Part shown: positions 29,662 through 40,260 of the stretch, piece by piece | Layout of the letters: every line of letters begins with the position of its first letter | Position numbering within the stretch: the stretch's first letter is position 1 | Assembly (NCBI RefSeq): GCF_000016185.1 | Contig: NC_011420.2 | Coordinates: 3,077,001-3,141,000, forward strand | Origin: Rhodospirillum centenum SW | GTDB taxonomy: Bacteria > Pseudomonadota > Alphaproteobacteria > Azospirillales > Azospirillaceae | Length of the DNA stretch: 64,000 nt | Direction of reading: 5' to 3' | Program-made: the position numbers and the translations under genes | Notes under the pieces: generated by a model | Database searches by the model: none | What the model was told of the DNA's origin: nothing | Seen by the model: only the letters and a program-made list of their open reading frames with translations

Positions 29662-30762
29662 TCAGTGGGCCGCCGGCTCCTGCCCCGTGTCGGAGCGGCC
29701 GCGCAGGCGGGCCACCAGGGGCGCGATGCCCTTGTGGACCAGCGGGATCAGCAGCGCCCCCAGGGCCAGCCCGAACAGCCCGGCCCCGGCGGCCCCGACC
29801 AGCCATTCCAGGGTCGCGGCCAGGGCGGGCGACGTCGCCGCCAGGGCGTGGCCGGCGGCATGGGCGGCATCGTGGACCGCGTGGCCCAGGGCGGGCAGGC
29901 CGTACACCTCCAGCCCGTGCAGGACGATGCCGCCGCCGACCCAGAGCATGGCGGCCGTGCCGACCAGCCCCAGCAGCTTCAGGAAGACGGGCATGAACCG
30001 CACCAGCCCGCGGCCCAGCCCCTGCGTCAGCCCGGCCAGCGCCCGGTCGGCTCCCGTCGGGTCAGTCGCCGTCGGGTCGGCCGCCGCGGCGCGGCGCAGG
30101 CCCAGCAGGGTGGAGACGGGGCGGGGATTGCGCGCCAGCGCAAGGCCCACATCGTCCGCCTTCACGATCAGGGCGACGGTGCCGTAGACCGCCAGCGTGA
30201 TGCCGATGCCGACGATGGCCAGCACCGCGGCCTGTCCCCAGAAGGAGGAGGTCTCCTCCGCCACGGTGCTCAGCGTGATGGCCATGATCTCGGCCGACAG
30301 GATGAAGTCGGTCTTGATGGCGCCGCTGACCTTCTCTTCCTCCAGGGCGCGGGCGTCCTGGATCGTGGCGGCCACGGCGCCGCCGGGTCCGTGCGTGACG
30401 GCATGCGGCCAGACGGCCTCGTACACCTTCTCCGCCCCCTCGTAGCAGAGGAAGGCGCCGCCCAGCATCAGCAGCGGCGTGATCGCCCAGGGCGCCACCA
30501 GACTGAGCAGCAGCGCCAGCGGCAGCAGGTACAGGAGCTTGTTCTTCAGCGAGCCGACGGTGATGCGCCCGATGATCGGCAGCTCGCGCTCGGCGCTGAA
30601 TCCGGTGACATAGCGCGGCGTGACGGCCGCATCGTCCACCACCACGCCCGCGGCCTTCGCCCCGGCGCGGGAGGCCTGCCCCGCCGCATCGTCGATGGAG
30701 GCCGCGGCCACCTTGGCCAGCCCGACCACGTCGTCCAGCAGGGCGATCAATCCGGTGCTCAT
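29662..30762 (-). CDS. DUF808 family membrane protein (YedI-like)
   Basis: 366-aa polytopic membrane protein of the DUF808/YedI family, function unknown. The family start MSTGLIALLDDVVGLAKVAA and the segment DDAAVTPRYVTGF followed by ELPIIGRITVGSLKNKLL are characteristic. Helices at LLYLLPLALLLSLVAPWAI, AAVLAIVGIGITLAVYGTVA, VFLKLLGLVGTAAMLWVGG and the C-terminal LVGAAGAGLFGLALGALLIP. An internal low-complexity loop (AAAADPTATDPTGAD) is present. It probably forms a transcription unit with the downstream CDF exporter, which hints at an ion-related envelope role, but there is no direct evidence. Confidence 0.88.
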   Translation of the reverse strand: MSTGLIALLDDVVGLAKVAAASIDDAAGQASRAGAKAAGVVVDDAAVTPRYVTGFSAERELPIIGRITVGSLKNKLLYLLPLALLLSLVAPWAITPLLMLGGAFLCYEGAEKVYEAVWPHAVTHGPGGAVAATIQDARALEEEKVSGAIKTDFILSAEIMAITLSTVAEETSSFWGQAAVLAIVGIGITLAVYGTVALIVKADDVGLALARNPRPVSTLLGLRRAAAADPTATDPTGADRALAGLTQGLGRGLVRFMPVFLKLLGLVGTAAMLWVGGGIVLHGLEVYGLPALGHAVHDAAHAAGHALAATSPALAATLEWLVGAAGAGLFGLALGALLIPLVHKGIAPLVARLRGRSDTGQEPAAH

Positions 30763-30980
30763 GGACCCTCTGCATGCTGCCTGTCAGACCGGCAGCTTGG
30801 CCTTAACAGCCCGCCGCCGTCCAGGCAACACCGTCCTGCGGCCGCAGCTCACGGGAGGAGCGAGACGTCCCGCCGTTCCGGTCCGGGCGACCCGCCGGGC
30901 CTTCTCCGCCGGCGCTTTCGACAGGGCGGCCCGCCCTGGGCTATCGTCGTCCCCAACGACAATGGCCGGGAGGACCACCC

Positions 30981-32684
<1,704 letters not shown>

Positions 32685-32700
32685 CCGGCGGGCGGAGAAG

Positions 32701-32777
<77 letters not shown>

Positions 32778-33085
32778 GCTGGGAACCGGCGCCGGGGCAT
32801 CGCCCGGCGCCGGGCCATATAGCACAGAACGGGCCGTTGCACAGCCCCGACCGCGGCCCGTCCGGGACCGGCCGGGGGTGCCACGGGGCCGCAGGGCAAG
32901 GCCGGCAGGGCAAGGCCGGCAGGGAAGGCGGGCAGAAAGACCACAGCCGCCCCGCCGCCCGTCTCCGGTTTCCGTCTCCGGTTCGCGCTGCCGTGACCGC
33001 AGGCCGAACGGGCGGGCGGCGGGCGTTGAGGGGCGGCGGGGGATGGGGTAGCGTCCGCCGTTCCGAAACGGGAGGACGCAGAAGA

Positions 33086-33916
33086 ATGGCCGAGAACCGC
33101 AGCCTGAGCGGCAAGACCCTGTTCATCACCGGCGCCAGCCGCGGCATCGGCAAGGCCATCGCCCTGCGCGCCGCGCGCGACGGCGCCAATGTCGCCATCG
33201 CGGCGAAGACGGCCGACCCGCACCCCAGGCTGGAAGGCACCATCTTCTCCACCGCCGCCGAGATCGAGGCGGCCGGCGGCCGCGCCCTGGCCGTGCAGGT
33301 GGACATCCGCGACGAAGGCGCCGTGGCCGACGCCGTCGCCCGCACGGTGGAGACGTTCGGCGGCATCGACATCCTGGTCAACAACGCCAGCGCCATCAGC
33401 CTGACCGGCACGCTGGACACGCCGATGAAGCGCTACGACCTGATGCAGGGCGTGAACGCCCGCGGCACCTTCGTCTGTTCCCAGGCCTGCCTGCCGCACC
33501 TGCTGGCGGCGCCGAACCCGCACATCCTGACGCTGTCGCCGCCCCTGAACCTGGACCCGAAATGGTTCAAGGGCCATGTCGCCTACACCATGGCCAAGTA
33601 CGGCATGAGCATGTGCGTCCTGGGCATGGCCGAGGAGTTCCGCAGCCGTGGCGTGGCCGTCAACGCGCTGTGGCCGCGCACCGGCATCGCCACCGCGGCG
33701 ATGCGGATGCTGGGTGGCGGCGAGGTGCCGCCGGGCTGCCGCGACGTGGCGATCATGGCCGATGCCGCCCACCTGATCCTGACCTCGGACTCGCGGTCCA
33801 CCACGGGCAACTTCTTCATCGACGAGGATGTGCTGCGCGCGGCGGGGGTCACGGATTTCGGACCCTATGCCATCGACCCGTCGCAGCCGCTTTTCCCCGA
33901 CCTGTTCCTGGACTGA
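33086..33916 (+). CDS. Short-chain dehydrogenase/reductase (HSDL2-like)
   Basis: 276-aa classical SDR. NAD(P)-binding TGASRGIGKAIALRAARDG, structural NNAS (ILVNNASAISLTGTLDT), and catalytic Tyr-x3-Lys in VAYTMAKYGMSM. The catalytic Ser position is LTLSPPLNLDPKWF, a loop typical of the HSDL2/SDR13C group. AKTADPHPRLEGTIFSTA after the first strand is also diagnostic of that group, whose members have been linked to fatty-acid metabolism. GGGAGGAC precedes the ATG at 33086. It lies close to an acyl-CoA synthetase (with a tRNA gene between), in line with a lipid role. Cytosolic. Confidence 0.92.
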   Translation: MAENRSLSGKTLFITGASRGIGKAIALRAARDGANVAIAAKTADPHPRLEGTIFSTAAEIEAAGGRALAVQVDIRDEGAVADAVARTVETFGGIDILVNNASAISLTGTLDTPMKRYDLMQGVNARGTFVCSQACLPHLLAAPNPHILTLSPPLNLDPKWFKGHVAYTMAKYGMSMCVLGMAEEFRSRGVAVNALWPRTGIATAAMRMLGGGEVPPGCRDVAIMADAAHLILTSDSRSTTGNFFIDEDVLRAAGVTDFGPYAIDPSQPLFPDLFLD

Positions 33917-34166
33917 ACCCGGCGGGGGGCCGCCCCGCGGCGGCGGGGCGTCGCAGGGCGGGACCGGGGCAGGCGCCGGGCCGCGCCCGGGCCATGTCCG
34001 GGCGGTGCGGGAAAACCGTTCCGGTCCAGGTCCTTGCGGGCCGCTGGCGGGGGCCGGGCGGGGCGGGAGGGGGGCCGCTCCGACCGCCCCGACCCTGACC
34101 TTTTGGACGCGCCGGTGCCGTGCCCCGGGTGCTAGCCTGCATCCATCAGCATGCGGGGACCGACGG

Positions 34167-34538
34167 ATGACAACCGAAGTCGTGAGCGGATCGTTGCCTG
34201 AACAACCTGTGCTTGATTCGCGCAAGATCATGGACCTGGAAGCCGCCATGGGCGCCGGTCCGCTGAACGACGTGCTGCGTCTGGTGCCGGATTCGGCCCG
34301 GGCCGAGCTGGTCCGGGTGGACGGGGCGCTGGCCAGCGGCGATCTGGAGGGGGCCCGGCGGGCCGCCCATGCGCTGAAGGGCTTCGCCGCCAATCTGGGG
34401 TTGAACCGGCTGTCGCTGGCGGCAGCCCAGCTCGATCAGGTGCTGCGGGCGCAGGACGCCGTTTCCGCCCGGCCCTGCCGCGATGCGCTGGACCGGGCCA
34501 TGGCGGATACCGAGGCGGCGCTGGCCAGCCGCGGCTGA
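34167..34538 (+). CDS. Orphan HPt (histidine phosphotransfer) domain protein
   Basis: 123-aa single-domain phosphotransfer protein. The HPt helix with the phosphorylatable His is AAHALKGFAANLGLNRL (His around residue 70), in the pattern H-x-L-K-G. The rest forms the usual four-helix bundle (LVPDSARAELVRVDGALASG and LSLAAAQLDQVLRAQ). The start is ATG 34167. No kinase or receiver is adjacent, so it must relay between proteins encoded elsewhere; the single receiver at 27778 is a candidate partner by type only. Confidence 0.85.
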   Translation: MTTEVVSGSLPEQPVLDSRKIMDLEAAMGAGPLNDVLRLVPDSARAELVRVDGALASGDLEGARRAAHALKGFAANLGLNRLSLAAAQLDQVLRAQDAVSARPCRDALDRAMADTEAALASRG

Positions 34539-34578
34539 CGCTGCCGCCGTCCGGCCCGGGGTTCCCGGCGCTGGCCGC

Positions 34579-34989
34579 TCAGCTCAGGACCAGGCTGACG
34601 ATCAGCACGTCCTCGACCATCGGCGCACCGATCGCGTCGTTCACCAGGTCGCGCAGCCGCTCCTTCAGGTGCAGCACCTCCGCCGCGCTCACGCTGCGCG
34701 ACATGAAGCGTTCCGCCGACAGGGCCTCGGTCAGCCGGCCGATGATGCGCGGTCGCAGATTCTGCACCTGCTGCACCTCGACCGCGGCCTCATCGCCCTC
34801 CCGCACCACCAGTTCGGCGACAAGCTGGACATAGGAGAAGCGGTCCTTGCCCGGCAGGCTGAAGGGGGTCAGCCGGATGTTGCGGGACACCTCCCCGCCG
34901 CCGCCGCCGCTCGCCAGAGCGCTGCCCGCCGGCAGGGCGGCGGACAGCAGCACGGCCAGCGCAAGCGCCAGCAGAAGCGGCCGGGTCAT
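34579..34989 (-). CDS. Secreted FliL-like protein
   Basis: 136-aa exported protein with a clear signal peptide (MTRPLLLALALAVLLSAALPAGSALA, cleavage before SGGGGG). The mature part has a FliL-like layout: a flexible Gly linker, a beta-strand segment (FSYVQLVAELVVREGDEAAV), helices (QQVQNLRPRIIGRLTEALS) and a C-terminal strand (VEDVLIVSLVLS). FliL proteins associate with the flagellar stator, but usually keep an uncleaved membrane anchor; here the anchor may be cleaved. No flagellar genes are adjacent. An upstream in-frame ATG (35064) would add a short duplicated segment and is less likely. Confidence 0.65.
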   Translation of the reverse strand: MTRPLLLALALAVLLSAALPAGSALASGGGGGEVSRNIRLTPFSLPGKDRFSYVQLVAELVVREGDEAAVEVQQVQNLRPRIIGRLTEALSAERFMSRSVSAAEVLHLKERLRDLVNDAIGAPMVEDVLIVSLVLS

Positions 34990-35020
34990 CGACAGGAGAA
35001 GACGGCGCGGACGCACCGTC

Positions 35021-35131
35021 CCGATTGGCGACGAAGGCAGGATTGGCGACGAAGGTATGTTCATCAGACGATCTTACGATTCGAATCTTAACAACCTACC
35101 ACCAATGCAGGTCGATCACCAATGTAGGTCG
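35021..35131 (-). repeat. Two short tandem duplications upstream of the FliL-like gene
   Basis: An 18-bp unit containing GATTGGCGACGAAGG is duplicated around 35024-35056. A 17-bp unit CACCAATGCAGGTCGAT / CACCAATGTAGGTCGAT lies around 35098-35131. They sit in the promoter or leader area of the FliL-like gene. Confidence 0.7.
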
Positions 35132-35220
35132 ATGCCGCGTTCCGCCCAGCAGCGTCCCGCCGGACGCCGGGCGGCGGCCGGGCGGGAGGCTCCCGCGACG
35201 GGGACCGGCAGAGACGGGGG

Positions 35221-36549
35221 TCAGAACACCGGCACCTGGCCGGCCGCCGGGTCGGTCCGCGGCGGGAAGGTCTGCGGCGCAGGATCCACCGTGGCGAAGC
35301 CCGCGCGGGTCACCTCCAGCACCGCCAGCCCGCGTTCCGTCAGCCCGTCGGGCAGCAGCCGGAACAGCCCGTCCGCCCCCAGGAAGCCCTGCGGGTCGGT
35401 CAGCATCTCCGGTCGCAGGGCTTCCCGGTCACCGCTGCGCACCAGGGCCGCGGCCAGGGCCGTGGCGTCGTAAGCCAGCGTGGCGAGGCGCTGCGGCTTC
35501 TGGCCGTAGGTCTCTTCGTAGCGGCGTTCGAAGGCCTGCCGGGCTTCGGGCGGCGGGGCGGCGAACCAGCCGCCGACCAGCGACGCCTCGCGGCCCAGGC
35601 CCGGTTCCTCCCACTGGCCGATGCCCAGGAACCGCACCGGGCCGGGATCGACGTCGAAGAAGGGCAGCAGCGTCGCCAGCGTGCGGAGCTGGCCGCCGCC
35701 GTCCGCCAGCATGACCGCCTGGAACGGCAGGCCGGTCGCGGCCGCTCCCGGTTCTGCTGTGGCCGGCGCCGGCATGGCCTGATGCTGGGCGAAGCGGCGC
35801 ACCATCTCCGTCAGGTCCTGCTGGTCGGCGCCGTAGCGTTCGATCCGGGTCACCGTGCCGCCGGCCTGCCGGGCGGCGTCGATCAGGCTCTGCTGCACCA
35901 CCTCGCCCGACGGCGTGGCCGGGGCCAGCAGGCCGAAGCTGGTGATCCCGCGCGACGCGGCGAAACCGACGACGCGGGCCACCTGCTCCTGCGGCTGGAA
36001 GCCCAGCACCCAGACGCCGCCGCCTGCCACCGTGCGGTCGCTGGAGAAGCTCAGCACCGGCACGCCTGCCGGGGCGGCCACGGTGCGCACGGCGGCGGCA
36101 TCGGCGCTGAACAGCGGCCCCAGGATCAGGCGGGCGCCGGCCGTCACGGCGTCGCGCGCCGCGGCCTCCGCCCCGGACGGCGTGCCGCCGGTGTCGCGCG
36201 GCAGCAGCAGGAACTGCCCGTCGGCCACGTCGAAGACGGCGAGCTGGGCCGCGTCCAGCATGGACTGGCCGATCGCCGCCCCGCGCCCGCTGAGCGGGAC
36301 CAGCAGCGCCACCCGCACCTTGCCGTCGTCCACCGCCACGGGCGGCGGCGGGGCCACGGGCTCGGGCATCACCGGCTGGGGTTGCGGCGGGGGCGGCGGG
36401 GGCGCTACGGTTGCGGGGCTGGCACAGGCGGCCAGACTAGCCGCCAGGACCAGGGCGGCGATCAGCCGTCCCGCCCGCGTCCCCGCGGTCCTTCTGCGCT
36501 CCGTCCCCTCGCGCTCCGCTCCCTCGTGCCTTGCACTGGCCTTGCTCAC
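35221..36549 (-). CDS. Penicillin-binding protein activator-like lipoprotein (LpoA/YraM type)
   Basis: 442-aa lipoprotein with a periplasmic-binding-protein fold, related to the C-terminal domain of E. coli LpoA, which stimulates PBP1A from the outer membrane. Basic N terminus, hydrophobic LIAALVLAASLAAC lipobox, then a Pro-rich linker. The type-1 periplasmic-binding domain begins KVRVALLVPLSGRGAAIGQSML, followed by LILGPLFSADAAAV, VPVLSFSSDRTVAG and LATLAYDATALAAAL. It lacks the N-terminal TPR domain of enteric LpoA. GTG 36549 is preferred because GGGGGAGAGG lies upstream; GTG 36573 has no such site. It is divergent from rsmI with almost no gap, as in the conserved rsmI-lpoA-yraN neighbourhood. 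Confidence 0.88.
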   Translation of the reverse strand: MSKASARHEGAEREGTERRRTAGTRAGRLIAALVLAASLAACASPATVAPPPPPPQPQPVMPEPVAPPPPVAVDDGKVRVALLVPLSGRGAAIGQSMLDAAQLAVFDVADGQFLLLPRDTGGTPSGAEAAARDAVTAGARLILGPLFSADAAAVRTVAAPAGVPVLSFSSDRTVAGGGVWVLGFQPQEQVARVVGFAASRGITSFGLLAPATPSGEVVQQSLIDAARQAGGTVTRIERYGADQQDLTEMVRRFAQHQAMPAPATAEPGAAATGLPFQAVMLADGGGQLRTLATLLPFFDVDPGPVRFLGIGQWEEPGLGREASLVGGWFAAPPPEARQAFERRYEETYGQKPQRLATLAYDATALAAALVRSGDREALRPEMLTDPQGFLGADGLFRLLPDGLTERGLAVLEVTRAGFATVDPAPQTFPPRTDPAAGQVPVF

Positions 36550-36550
36550 G

Positions 36551-37516
36551 ATGATGCCTCTCCCCCAGGACACGGATGATTCCGGCAGCGATGATTCCGG
36601 CCCCGAGCCTAGCGGCAGCGATCCGGGCCGTAAACCGGGCGCGGTGCGCCCGCCGCCGGGGCTCTACGTCGTCGCCACCCCGATCGGCAATGCCGGCGAC
36701 ATCACCCTGCGCGCGCTGGAGACGCTGCGCGGCGTGGATGCGGTAGCGTGCGAGGATACCCGCATCACCGGCAAGCTGCTGCACCGTTACGGCATCGCAG
36801 CACCGCTTCTCCAGTATCACGAACACAATGCGGCGCGGATGCGGCCGGTCCTGCTCGGCCGCGTCGCGGCGGGGGAGGCGATCGCGCTCGTCTCCGACGC
36901 CGGCACGCCGCTCGTCTCCGATCCCGGCTACAAGCTGGTGCGGGAGGCGCGGGAGCAGGGCCTCGCCGTCACCCACCTGCCCGGTGCCAGCGCCGCGCTG
37001 ACCGGGCTGGTGCTGTCCGGCCTGCCCAGCGACCGCTTCCTGTTCGCAGGATTCCTGCCGCCGAAGACGGCTGCCCGCCGCACGGCGCTGGAGGAGCTGA
37101 AGCCCGTCCGGGCCAGTCTGATCCTGTTCGAGAGCGCGCAACGGCTGGCCGACCTGCTGGCCGACGCGGCCGCCGTGCTGGGCGCGCGGGAAGCGGCCGT
37201 CAGCCGGGAGCTGACGAAGCTGTTCGAGGAGGTGCGCCGCGGCGACCTCGCCGGGCTGGCGGCGCACTATGCCGAGGCCGGCCCGCCGAAGGGGGAGGTG
37301 GTGGTGGTGATCGGCCCGCCCGCGCCGGAGGAAGCCCCGGCCGGGGCCGACCTGGACGCCCTGCTGGCCGAGGCGCTGGCCGGGATGAGCGTGCGCGACG
37401 CCGCCGCCAGCGTCGCCGCCGCCACCGGCCTGCCGCGCAAGGCGGTCTATGCCCGCGCGCTCGACCTGGGGCGGCGGACGGGGGCGGGCCATGGCCCCGG
37501 TCCGCAGCAGGACTGA
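36551..37516 (+). CDS. rsmI: 16S rRNA 2'-O-ribose C1402 methyltransferase RsmI
   Basis: 321-aa SAM-dependent methyltransferase (tetrapyrrole-methylase fold) that 2'-O-methylates C1402 in the ribosomal P site. Family motifs: GLYVVATPIGNAGDITLRAL, VDAVACEDTRITGKLL, HEHNAARM, ALVSDAGTPLVSDPGYKLV and RFLFAGFLPPK. The C-terminal helical domain is present (SVRDAAASVAAATGLPRKAVYARAL). The start is ATG 36551 or 36554; the first 35 residues are an acidic Ser/Asp/Pro-rich extension. The gene begins back-to-back with the divergent LpoA-like gene and overlaps yraN at its 3' end by 26 bp. Confidence 0.95.
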   Translation: MMPLPQDTDDSGSDDSGPEPSGSDPGRKPGAVRPPPGLYVVATPIGNAGDITLRALETLRGVDAVACEDTRITGKLLHRYGIAAPLLQYHEHNAARMRPVLLGRVAAGEAIALVSDAGTPLVSDPGYKLVREAREQGLAVTHLPGASAALTGLVLSGLPSDRFLFAGFLPPKTAARRTALEELKPVRASLILFESAQRLADLLADAAAVLGAREAAVSRELTKLFEEVRRGDLAGLAAHYAEAGPPKGEVVVVIGPPAPEEAPAGADLDALLAEALAGMSVRDAAASVAAATGLPRKAVYARALDLGRRTGAGHGPGPQQD

Positions 37517-37871
37517 CTACCGCACGGCCGAACGGCTGGGCCGGCGGGCCGAATGGCTCTGCCGGCTGGCCCTGCTGCTGAAGGGCTACCGCATCCTGGC
37601 GACCCGGCTGCGCACCCCGGCGGGGGAGGTGGACATCCTGGCCGAACGGCGCGGCCTGCTGGCGGTGGTGGAGGTGAAGGCCCGGCCGGGCCTGGAGGCG
37701 GCCCGCGCCGCCGTGACGGAGGCCGACTGGCGCCGCATCGCCCGCGCCGCCCAGGGCTACGCCGCCGCCCGGCCGCGGCTGGCCGGGCACGCCATCCGCT
37801 ACGACCTGATGGTCGTGCTGCCCGGCCGCTGGCCCGTCCATCTGGAAGATGTGCGGCGCTCGGGCCGGTAG
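37491..37871 (+). CDS. yraN: UPF0102 family endonuclease-like protein YraN
   Basis: 126-aa protein of the YraN/UPF0102 family with a restriction-endonuclease-like (Holliday-resolvase-like) fold. It has the core RLGRRAEWLCRLALLLKGYR, the active-site motif GEVDILAERRGLLAVVEVKAR (Asp and E-x-K), and R-YD near the end (IRYDLMVV). The role is not established in detail. ATG 37491 lies within the rsmI 3' end, so the two are translationally coupled. The LpoA-like gene, rsmI and yraN together preserve the E. coli yraM-yraL-yraN grouping. Confidence 0.92.
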   Translation: MAPVRSRTDYRTAERLGRRAEWLCRLALLLKGYRILATRLRTPAGEVDILAERRGLLAVVEVKARPGLEAARAAVTEADWRRIARAAQGYAAARPRLAGHAIRYDLMVVLPGRWPVHLEDVRRSGR

Positions 37872-37939
37872 AACGCCCGCCCCTCTCGACACCCGGCGCG
37901 ATCCTGCGCTATGTCGGGTCTGCCCGAGCGTCATCCGTC

Positions 37940-38803
37940 ATGGACCCCCGCGAGGAGCCCGTGAATACCCGCCCCAAGGCCCTGGAGATCCTCCGCGCCG
38001 TCGGCCGCCTGCCGGACGACCGTATCGACCTCGCTGAAACGGCGCTGGCGCTGGCGGCGCTCGATCGGCCGGAGGCGGGCTTCGAGCCCTACCACCAGCA
38101 CCTGGCCGAACTGGCGGCCGAGGTGGCGGACATGAGCGGCCGGCCGCTGACGCTGGCCCAGCGGGTCGAGGTGCTGCGCCATGTCCTGGCCGACCGCCAC
38201 GGCTATCATGGCGATACCGAAACCTACGAGGACATGCAGAACGCCAACCTGATGCGGGTGATCGACCGCCGCAGGGGGCTGCCGGTGGCGCTGGGCATCC
38301 TCTACATCCACGCCGCCCGCGCCCAGGGCTGGGAGATCGTCGGGCTGAACTTCCCCGGCCATTTCCTGATGCGGCTGGACCATGACGGGGAACGGGTGAT
38401 CCTGGACCCCTTCAACCAGGGCGAGCCGAAGGAGCCGCGCGCCCTGCGCGAGCTGCTGAAGCAGACCGCCGGGCTGGATGCCGAGCTGACGCCCGAGCAC
38501 TACGCCACCGTCTCCAACCGCGAGGTGCTGCTGCGGCTTCAGAACAACCTGAAGCTCCGGCACCTGCGCAACGACCGCGCCGACAAGGCGGCGGAGGTGG
38601 TGGAGAACATGCTGCTGTTCGCCCCCGACCATCCCGGCCTGTGGCGGGAGGCGGGGCTGCTGAACGCCCATTCGGGCAACCTGTCCGCCGCCATCCGCGC
38701 CTTCGAGACCTTCATGGATCTGGGCAGCCGGCTGGGCGCCTCCTCCCAGCTGCTGCACCAGACGGCGACGCTGGTGCAGCAGCTCCGCACCCGGCTGAAC
38801 TGA
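37940..38803 (+). CDS. SirB1/transglutaminase-like TPR protein
   Basis: 287-aa protein of the SirB1 family. The transglutaminase-like N-terminal domain has QRVEVLRHVLADRHGYHGD, LMRVIDRRRGLPVALGILYI and GLNFPGHFLMRL. The usual catalytic Cys is absent and replaced by other residues, as in most of the family. C-terminal TPR-like helices: DKAAEVVENMLLFAPDHPGL and EAGLLNAHSGNLSAAIRAFE. Family members are cytosolic, of uncertain function. ATG 37940 was used; GTG 37961 with GCGAGGAG just upstream is an alternative. Confidence 0.9.
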   Translation: MDPREEPVNTRPKALEILRAVGRLPDDRIDLAETALALAALDRPEAGFEPYHQHLAELAAEVADMSGRPLTLAQRVEVLRHVLADRHGYHGDTETYEDMQNANLMRVIDRRRGLPVALGILYIHAARAQGWEIVGLNFPGHFLMRLDHDGERVILDPFNQGEPKEPRALRELLKQTAGLDAELTPEHYATVSNREVLLRLQNNLKLRHLRNDRADKAAEVVENMLLFAPDHPGLWREAGLLNAHSGNLSAAIRAFETFMDLGSRLGASSQLLHQTATLVQQLRTRLN

Positions 38804-38819
38804 CGGCCGCAACCCGGCG

Positions 38820-38851
38820 CTTCAGAGCCCGGCCCCTCAGAGACCGGCCGT
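38820..38851 (-). repeat. 16-bp duplication across the mtnK stop codon
   Basis: Plus-strand CTTCAGAGCCCGGCCC and CTCAGAGACCGGCCG lie in tandem with a 16-bp period. The second copy contains the mtnK stop (TCA on the plus strand at 38837), the first a near-identical copy downstream of it. Confidence 0.75.
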
Positions 38852-40129
38852 CCGCACCTCCGACCGGATGGACCGGCAGGCGGCGCTGACGTCGGCGATG
38901 CCGCGGAAGCGGCCCGGTTCCAGCATCAGCCGGCGGGCCAGCGTCAGGCAGCGCGTCTCGCACAGCGCCCGCAGGTCCGGGTCGGCGATCCATTCCAGGT
39001 CGATGTTGTGGGCGATGCCCAGGATGCGGCGGGTGATCTTCGCCCCGGCGAAGGCCAGGGAGTCGATGAACAGCCGGTCCATGTAGGCCTGCCGCTCCGC
39101 CTCCAGCGCCCGGATGGCGTCCGGGTCGCCGTCGAAATGCGCGGCCGGGTAGGCGTCGCCCGTGGCGCCGCCCCGCCACAGCGCCAGGAAGCGTTCGCGG
39201 AAGCCGGTCCAGACCGCCTCCGCCGTCTCCAGCACCCAGTCCTGGTACTCCGCCCGCGGGCTCTCCGCCGTGGCGTGGCCGTCCTGGGCGAAGAAGTTGA
39301 TCCAGAGATTGCCCAGCATGGCACCCACGTCGAAGCCCATGGGGCCGAAGAAGGCGAATTCGGGGTCGATCACGCGGGTGTCGTCCGCCGTCACCATGAC
39401 GGAGCCGGTGTGCAGGTCGCCGTGCAGCAGCGCCTCGGGCGAGGCCAGGAACTTCAGCTTCAGCCGGGCCGCCGCCAGCTTCCACTCGGTATCGGCGCGC
39501 ACCCTGGCGGCGGTGGCGTCGAGCTGCGGGCTGGTCCAGCGGTTGTGAGGGTGGACCATGTAGGGCTGGGTGAAGATCACCTCTTCCGTCAGGCCGCACA
39601 GTTCCCAGTTGCCGCAGAACTCCGCCATCAGCTCCTTCTTGCGCCGGGCCGGCAGGGCCAGGTCGCTGGTGTGGAACAGGCTGTTGGCCATGTAGTCGGC
39701 GATCTGCGCCGCAAGCCGGGGATAGCGGGTGCCCGCCACCATGCCGCGGCGCAGGATGATGTGCGGCGACAGCTTCTCCATCACGATGGCGAACAGCGTC
39801 GGGTCGTAGTGCAGGATCTGCGGCACGGCGCGGCCGACATGCGGCGCCACCACATGGGTGGCAAGCTGCTCGAAATGCGCCCGTTGCAGGCCCAGCGGCC
39901 AGCCCTCGCCGACCAGCCGCAGATAGGGCAGGGCCTGCTTCACGCAGACCGACCCGTGCGGCCCGTCCACCAGATAGACATAGTTCAGGTTGCCGTCGCC
40001 GACCTCCCGCACCGACCAGTCGGCCGGGCCGCCGCCCAGCCGCTCCGGCACGCCCGGCACCGCGGCCAGGAAGGCGGCCACCTTCTCCTCGCCCAGCGGC
40101 TCGTATCCCGGTGGAACCTCGATCGCCAT
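38837..40129 (-). CDS. mtnK: S-methyl-5-thioribose kinase (MtnK)
   Basis: 430-aa kinase of the methionine salvage pathway that phosphorylates 5-methylthioribose to 5-methylthioribose-1-phosphate. Family features: YEPLGEEKVAAFLAAVPGV, VREVGDGNLNYVYLVDGP (ATP loop), VCVKQALPYLRLVGEGWPL, the catalytic loop LLHGDLHTGSVMV, and VIDPEFAFFGPMGFDVGAML (metal-binding). Length is typical. GGGGAGG precedes the ATG at 40129. mtnA and other salvage genes are not adjacent. Cytosolic. A 16-bp duplication repeats its stop region. Confidence 0.95.
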   Translation of the reverse strand: MAIEVPPGYEPLGEEKVAAFLAAVPGVPERLGGGPADWSVREVGDGNLNYVYLVDGPHGSVCVKQALPYLRLVGEGWPLGLQRAHFEQLATHVVAPHVGRAVPQILHYDPTLFAIVMEKLSPHIILRRGMVAGTRYPRLAAQIADYMANSLFHTSDLALPARRKKELMAEFCGNWELCGLTEEVIFTQPYMVHPHNRWTSPQLDATAARVRADTEWKLAAARLKLKFLASPEALLHGDLHTGSVMVTADDTRVIDPEFAFFGPMGFDVGAMLGNLWINFFAQDGHATAESPRAEYQDWVLETAEAVWTGFRERFLALWRGGATGDAYPAAHFDGDPDAIRALEAERQAYMDRLFIDSLAFAGAKITRRILGIAHNIDLEWIADPDLRALCETRCLTLARRLMLEPGRFRGIADVSAACRSIRSEVRTAGL

Positions 40130-40218
40130 GTCGCCTCCCCTGTTCCGGCTTCCGTGGGCGGCGAAATTAGCCCAGCGCCGCCGGCCTGGGGAGGGGAGGC
40201 GGCAAACGACCACGGCCC

Positions 40219-40260
40219 GGCCCTGCCGGTTCAGGCCCGGACCGGGCCCTGCCGGTTCAG
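40219..40260 (-). repeat. Direct repeat across the stop of the small minus-strand gene
   Basis: GGCCCTGCCGGTTCAG occurs at 40219-40234 and again at 40245-40260, identical copies with a 26-bp period. The second contains the stop codon of the 78-aa gene (TCA at 40257). Confidence 0.85.

Noticed and set aside
32880-32930. GGGCAAGGCCGGCA direct repeat near the tRNA as an attachment site
   Set aside because: It is a short GC-rich tandem duplication like many others here; no integrase or tRNA 3'-end copy was found nearby.
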